Source of the DNA: Clostridiaceae bacterium
GTDB taxonomy: Bacteria > Bacillota > Clostridia > Acetivibrionales > DUMB01
Reading direction: 5' to 3'
Assembly (NCBI GenBank): GCA_012840535.1
Contig: DULF01000088.1
Location: 1 to 34,229 of the forward strand
Length of the DNA stretch: 34,229 bases
Under the pieces are notes generated by a model. It did not search any database and was not told the origin of the DNA. It saw only the letters and a program-made list of their open reading frames with translations. Position 1 is the first letter of the stretch. The number at the start of each line of letters is the position of its first letter. Positions 32,544 to 34,229 of this stretch are shown here, in pieces. Made by a program: the position numbers and the translations under genes.

Positions 32544-33485
32544 TTACTTCACCACTGGAACAACGGTATTGTTAAGAATTCCAGCTATAATACCTGCAGG
32601 ATTTATCTTCTTAAGTTTTGCTTCCTGTTTTAGAATCAGTCTGTGTGACAGAACAGGTATCGCCATATTTTTTATGTCGTCAGGTATTACATAGTCTCTG
32701 CCGTTATATAAAGCCCATGCCTGTGATGCCCTTAAAAGTGAAATTGAACCACGAGGGCTTGAACCTAGGACTACATCGGGATGATTTCTTGTCTGGGCTA
32801 CCAGATTGACTATATAATCATTCAAACTTTCATCAACGTAAATTTCCTTAACTTTCTCCTGTATATTAATAATGTCTTCATCTGTGGCAACAGGACTTAA
32901 GGTATCAAGCGGATTGCCGTTCTTAAATCTTGAAAGAATTTGACTTTCATCAGGCTGCGAAGGATAACCTATGGAGACTTTCATAAAAAACCTGTCAAGT
33001 TGTGCCTCGGGCAATGGAAATGTTCCGAGATATTCTACCGGATTTTGAGTGGCAAGAACCATAAAAGGCCTTGGCAGCCGGTAGGTGACACCGTCAACGG
33101 TTACCTGGTTTTCTTCCATAACTTCAAGAAGGCTTGACTGGGTTTTGGGAGAAGTTCTGTTAATTTCGTCTGCAAGAATTATATGGCTCATTATCAAACC
33201 AGGACGGTATTCAAATTCATTCGTCTTCTGATTGTACACAGAAAAGCCTGTTATGTCTGAAGGCAAAATGTCGGGAGTGAATTGTATTCTTTTAAAAGTG
33301 CAGTCAATTGACCTGGCAATGGAATAAGCCAGGCTTGTTTTGCCTACCCCCGGAACGTCTTCTATTAACACATGTCCGTTACATATCAGAGAAATCACGC
33401 AAAGTTCAACTACTTTTCTTTTCCCGATAATTACACGTTCAATGTTATTGATAATTTGGTTAATTATATTTACATAACTGTTCAT
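32544..33485 (-). CDS. MoxR-family AAA+ ATPase
   Basis: AAA+ ATPase of 313 residues, a putative chaperone for assembly or activation of partner proteins. Walker A is EDVPGVGKT (42-50), Walker B is ILADEIN (103-109) with D106-E107, sensor 1 is in LATQNP, and the arginine-containing segment GSSPRGSISLLRASQAWALYNG is near residue 245. ATG 33485 is preferred over the adjacent upstream TTG 33488 because AGGAGT (33496-33491) is 5 nt away from the ATG. It is the first gene of the tight three-gene operon with DUF58 and transglutaminase proteins, a common bacterial arrangement. Confidence 0.95.
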   Translation of the reverse strand: MNSYVNIINQIINNIERVIIGKRKVVELCVISLICNGHVLIEDVPGVGKTSLAYSIARSIDCTFKRIQFTPDILPSDITGFSVYNQKTNEFEYRPGLIMSHIILADEINRTSPKTQSSLLEVMEENQVTVDGVTYRLPRPFMVLATQNPVEYLGTFPLPEAQLDRFFMKVSIGYPSQPDESQILSRFKNGNPLDTLSPVATDEDIINIQEKVKEIYVDESLNDYIVNLVAQTRNHPDVVLGSSPRGSISLLRASQAWALYNGRDYVIPDDIKNMAIPVLSHRLILKQEAKLKKINPAGIIAGILNNTVVPVVK

Positions 33486-33548
33486 CAATTACTCCTGAAA
33501 AGCATTTTTTGATTAAAATTGTTTATTTACATTTTACTATTTACATAA

Positions 33549-33576
33549 ATGATATAATAATGTGATTATTGTACAA
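33549..33576 (-). promoter_or_regulatory. Weak candidate promoter of the moxR operon
   Basis: On the minus strand TTGTAC (33576-33571) and TATCAT (33554-33549) are separated by 16 bp, about 65 nt before the moxR start. The -35 is poor, and the AT-rich context makes chance matches likely. The small dyad at 33583-33598 lies between ldh and this site and lacks a T-run. Confidence 0.3.
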
Positions 33577-33624
33577 ATTATGGCATATTAAATTATGCAC
33601 TTTTATTTATTTATATCAGTTAAA

Positions 33625-34229
33625 TCAGAGTTTTAAAGTCCTGATAATCTTTTTAAGTGTATTTGCTGACAAGGTCAGGTATTCTGTTTCTTTTTCGCTT
33701 AAGGGAATGTTAAGCACTTTTTCAATACCGTTTCTATTGACGATTGTAGGAAGACTCAGGCAAACGTCATTAATTCCGTAAAGTCCATTAATAAAACTTG
33801 ATACAGTTAAAATAGAGTTTTCGTCCCGGATAATTGCTTCAACAATTCTCCTGACCGCAAGAGCCACAGCGTAGTATGTGGCGCCTTTCCTTTTTATTAT
33901 TTCATATGCGGCGTTTTTTACTTCATTATATATGTTGTGCCTGGAAATATTCTCGTCACAGCCGGCGCATTCTTTACAGTAAACATCCATAGGTATTCCA
34001 GCTATATTTGTCAGGCTCCATGTTGCCGCTTCCGTGTCACCGTGTTCGCCAATAATGTAACCGTGCACATTCCTTGGGTCAATATTAACATGTTCCCCCA
34101 GGAGATACCTGAATCTTGCCGTATCAAGCACAGTCCCGGAGCCTAAGACTCTGTTAGGCGGAAACCCTGATATCTTACAGGTTACATAAGTTAATATATC
34201 GACAGGGTTGGTTACGACAAGAAGAATGG
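33625..34229 (-). CDS. ldh: L-lactate dehydrogenase, 5' part beyond the window
   Basis: C-terminal about 200 residues of an NAD-dependent L-lactate dehydrogenase that reduces pyruvate to lactate to recycle NADH in fermentation. The reading frame is open through the window edge at 34229. Internal starts such as the GTG at 34131 fall inside the conserved [12 protein letters not shown] segment and are not real starts. Recognisable features are [17 protein letters not shown] with the substrate-binding arginine, the catalytic histidine in GEHGDTE, and the late [11 protein letters not shown] and [13 protein letters not shown] segments. The N-terminal Rossmann half is not visible. It ends 137 nt upstream of moxR, same strand. 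Malate dehydrogenase is less likely given the close match to Bacillus-type LDH motifs. Confidence 0.93.
   Translation of the reverse strand, partial: ILLVVTNPVDILTYVTCKISGFPPNRVLGSGTVLDTARFRYLLGEHVNIDPRNVHGYIIGEHGDTEAATWSLTNIAGIPMDVYCKECAGCDENISRHNIYNEVKNAAYEIIKRKGATYYAVALAVRRIVEAIIRDENSILTVSSFINGLYGINDVCLSLPTIVNRNGIEKVLNIPLSEKETEYLTLSANTLKKIIRTLKL

Noticed and set aside
34029-34131. GTG 34131 as the start of a short lactate dehydrogenase
   Set aside because: The frame continues upstream to the window edge with conserved LDH sequence ([15 protein letters not shown]), so the gene is cut by the window, not short.

Overview
The window is about 34 kb of AT-rich DNA from a low-GC Gram-positive anaerobe, most likely a spore-forming member of the Clostridia. 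Three things point there. The mur cluster carries a SpoVD-type transpeptidase with PASTA domains and a meso-DAP-type MurE. Shine-Dalgarno sequences are strong and TTG or GTG starts are frequent. There is an indolepyruvate:ferredoxin oxidoreductase next to a phenylacetate-CoA ligase-type enzyme. I cannot name the species from the sequence alone.

Left part (1-9544, + strand) is the division and cell-wall cluster: partial ftsL, a PBP2/SpoVD transpeptidase, murE, murF, mraY, ftsW/spoVE, murG and a truncated murA. These genes build UDP-MurNAc-pentapeptide, lipid I and lipid II, and polymerise and cross-link septal peptidoglycan. murD, murC, murB and ftsQ are not present. murA breaks off at its active-site loop, so a complete MurA must be encoded elsewhere. 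A promoter followed by a striking 7-bp-period repeat lies in front of murE.

Next (9647-14589) come three consecutive M42 (TET-type) aminopeptidase paralogues and a beta-CASP metallo-beta-lactamase protein (RNA-processing type), closed by a terminator.

The middle (14624-22604) is a carbohydrate-type catabolic unit. It holds a LacI-family regulator behind a consensus promoter with operator-like palindromes, an M24/creatinase-fold protein whose usual metal ligands look partly lost, a ribose-type ABC importer (lipoprotein, double ATPase, permease) and an L-fucose-isomerase-like enzyme. The substrate is not evident. A sodium:solute symporter follows with its own flanking terminators.

The block 24557-28904 holds iorA-iorB, a phenylacetate-CoA ligase (PaaK) and a double-ACT protein. 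This set is expected to interconvert aryl-pyruvates, aryl-acetyl-CoAs and aryl-acetates using ferredoxin. It ends at a terminator built from heptad repeats.

The right part (28940-34229) is on the minus strand: moxR, a DUF58 protein and a membrane transglutaminase form a tight operon (transcribed right to left). Upstream of them lies the C-terminal two thirds of an L-lactate dehydrogenase cut by the window edge.

Most genes belong to known families. The least explained items are the broken murA and its tail, the heptanucleotide repeats, the LacI/M24/ABC/isomerase unit with its unusual M24 protein, and several intergenic inverted repeats. I saw no tRNA, rRNA, CRISPR array or intact insertion sequence.
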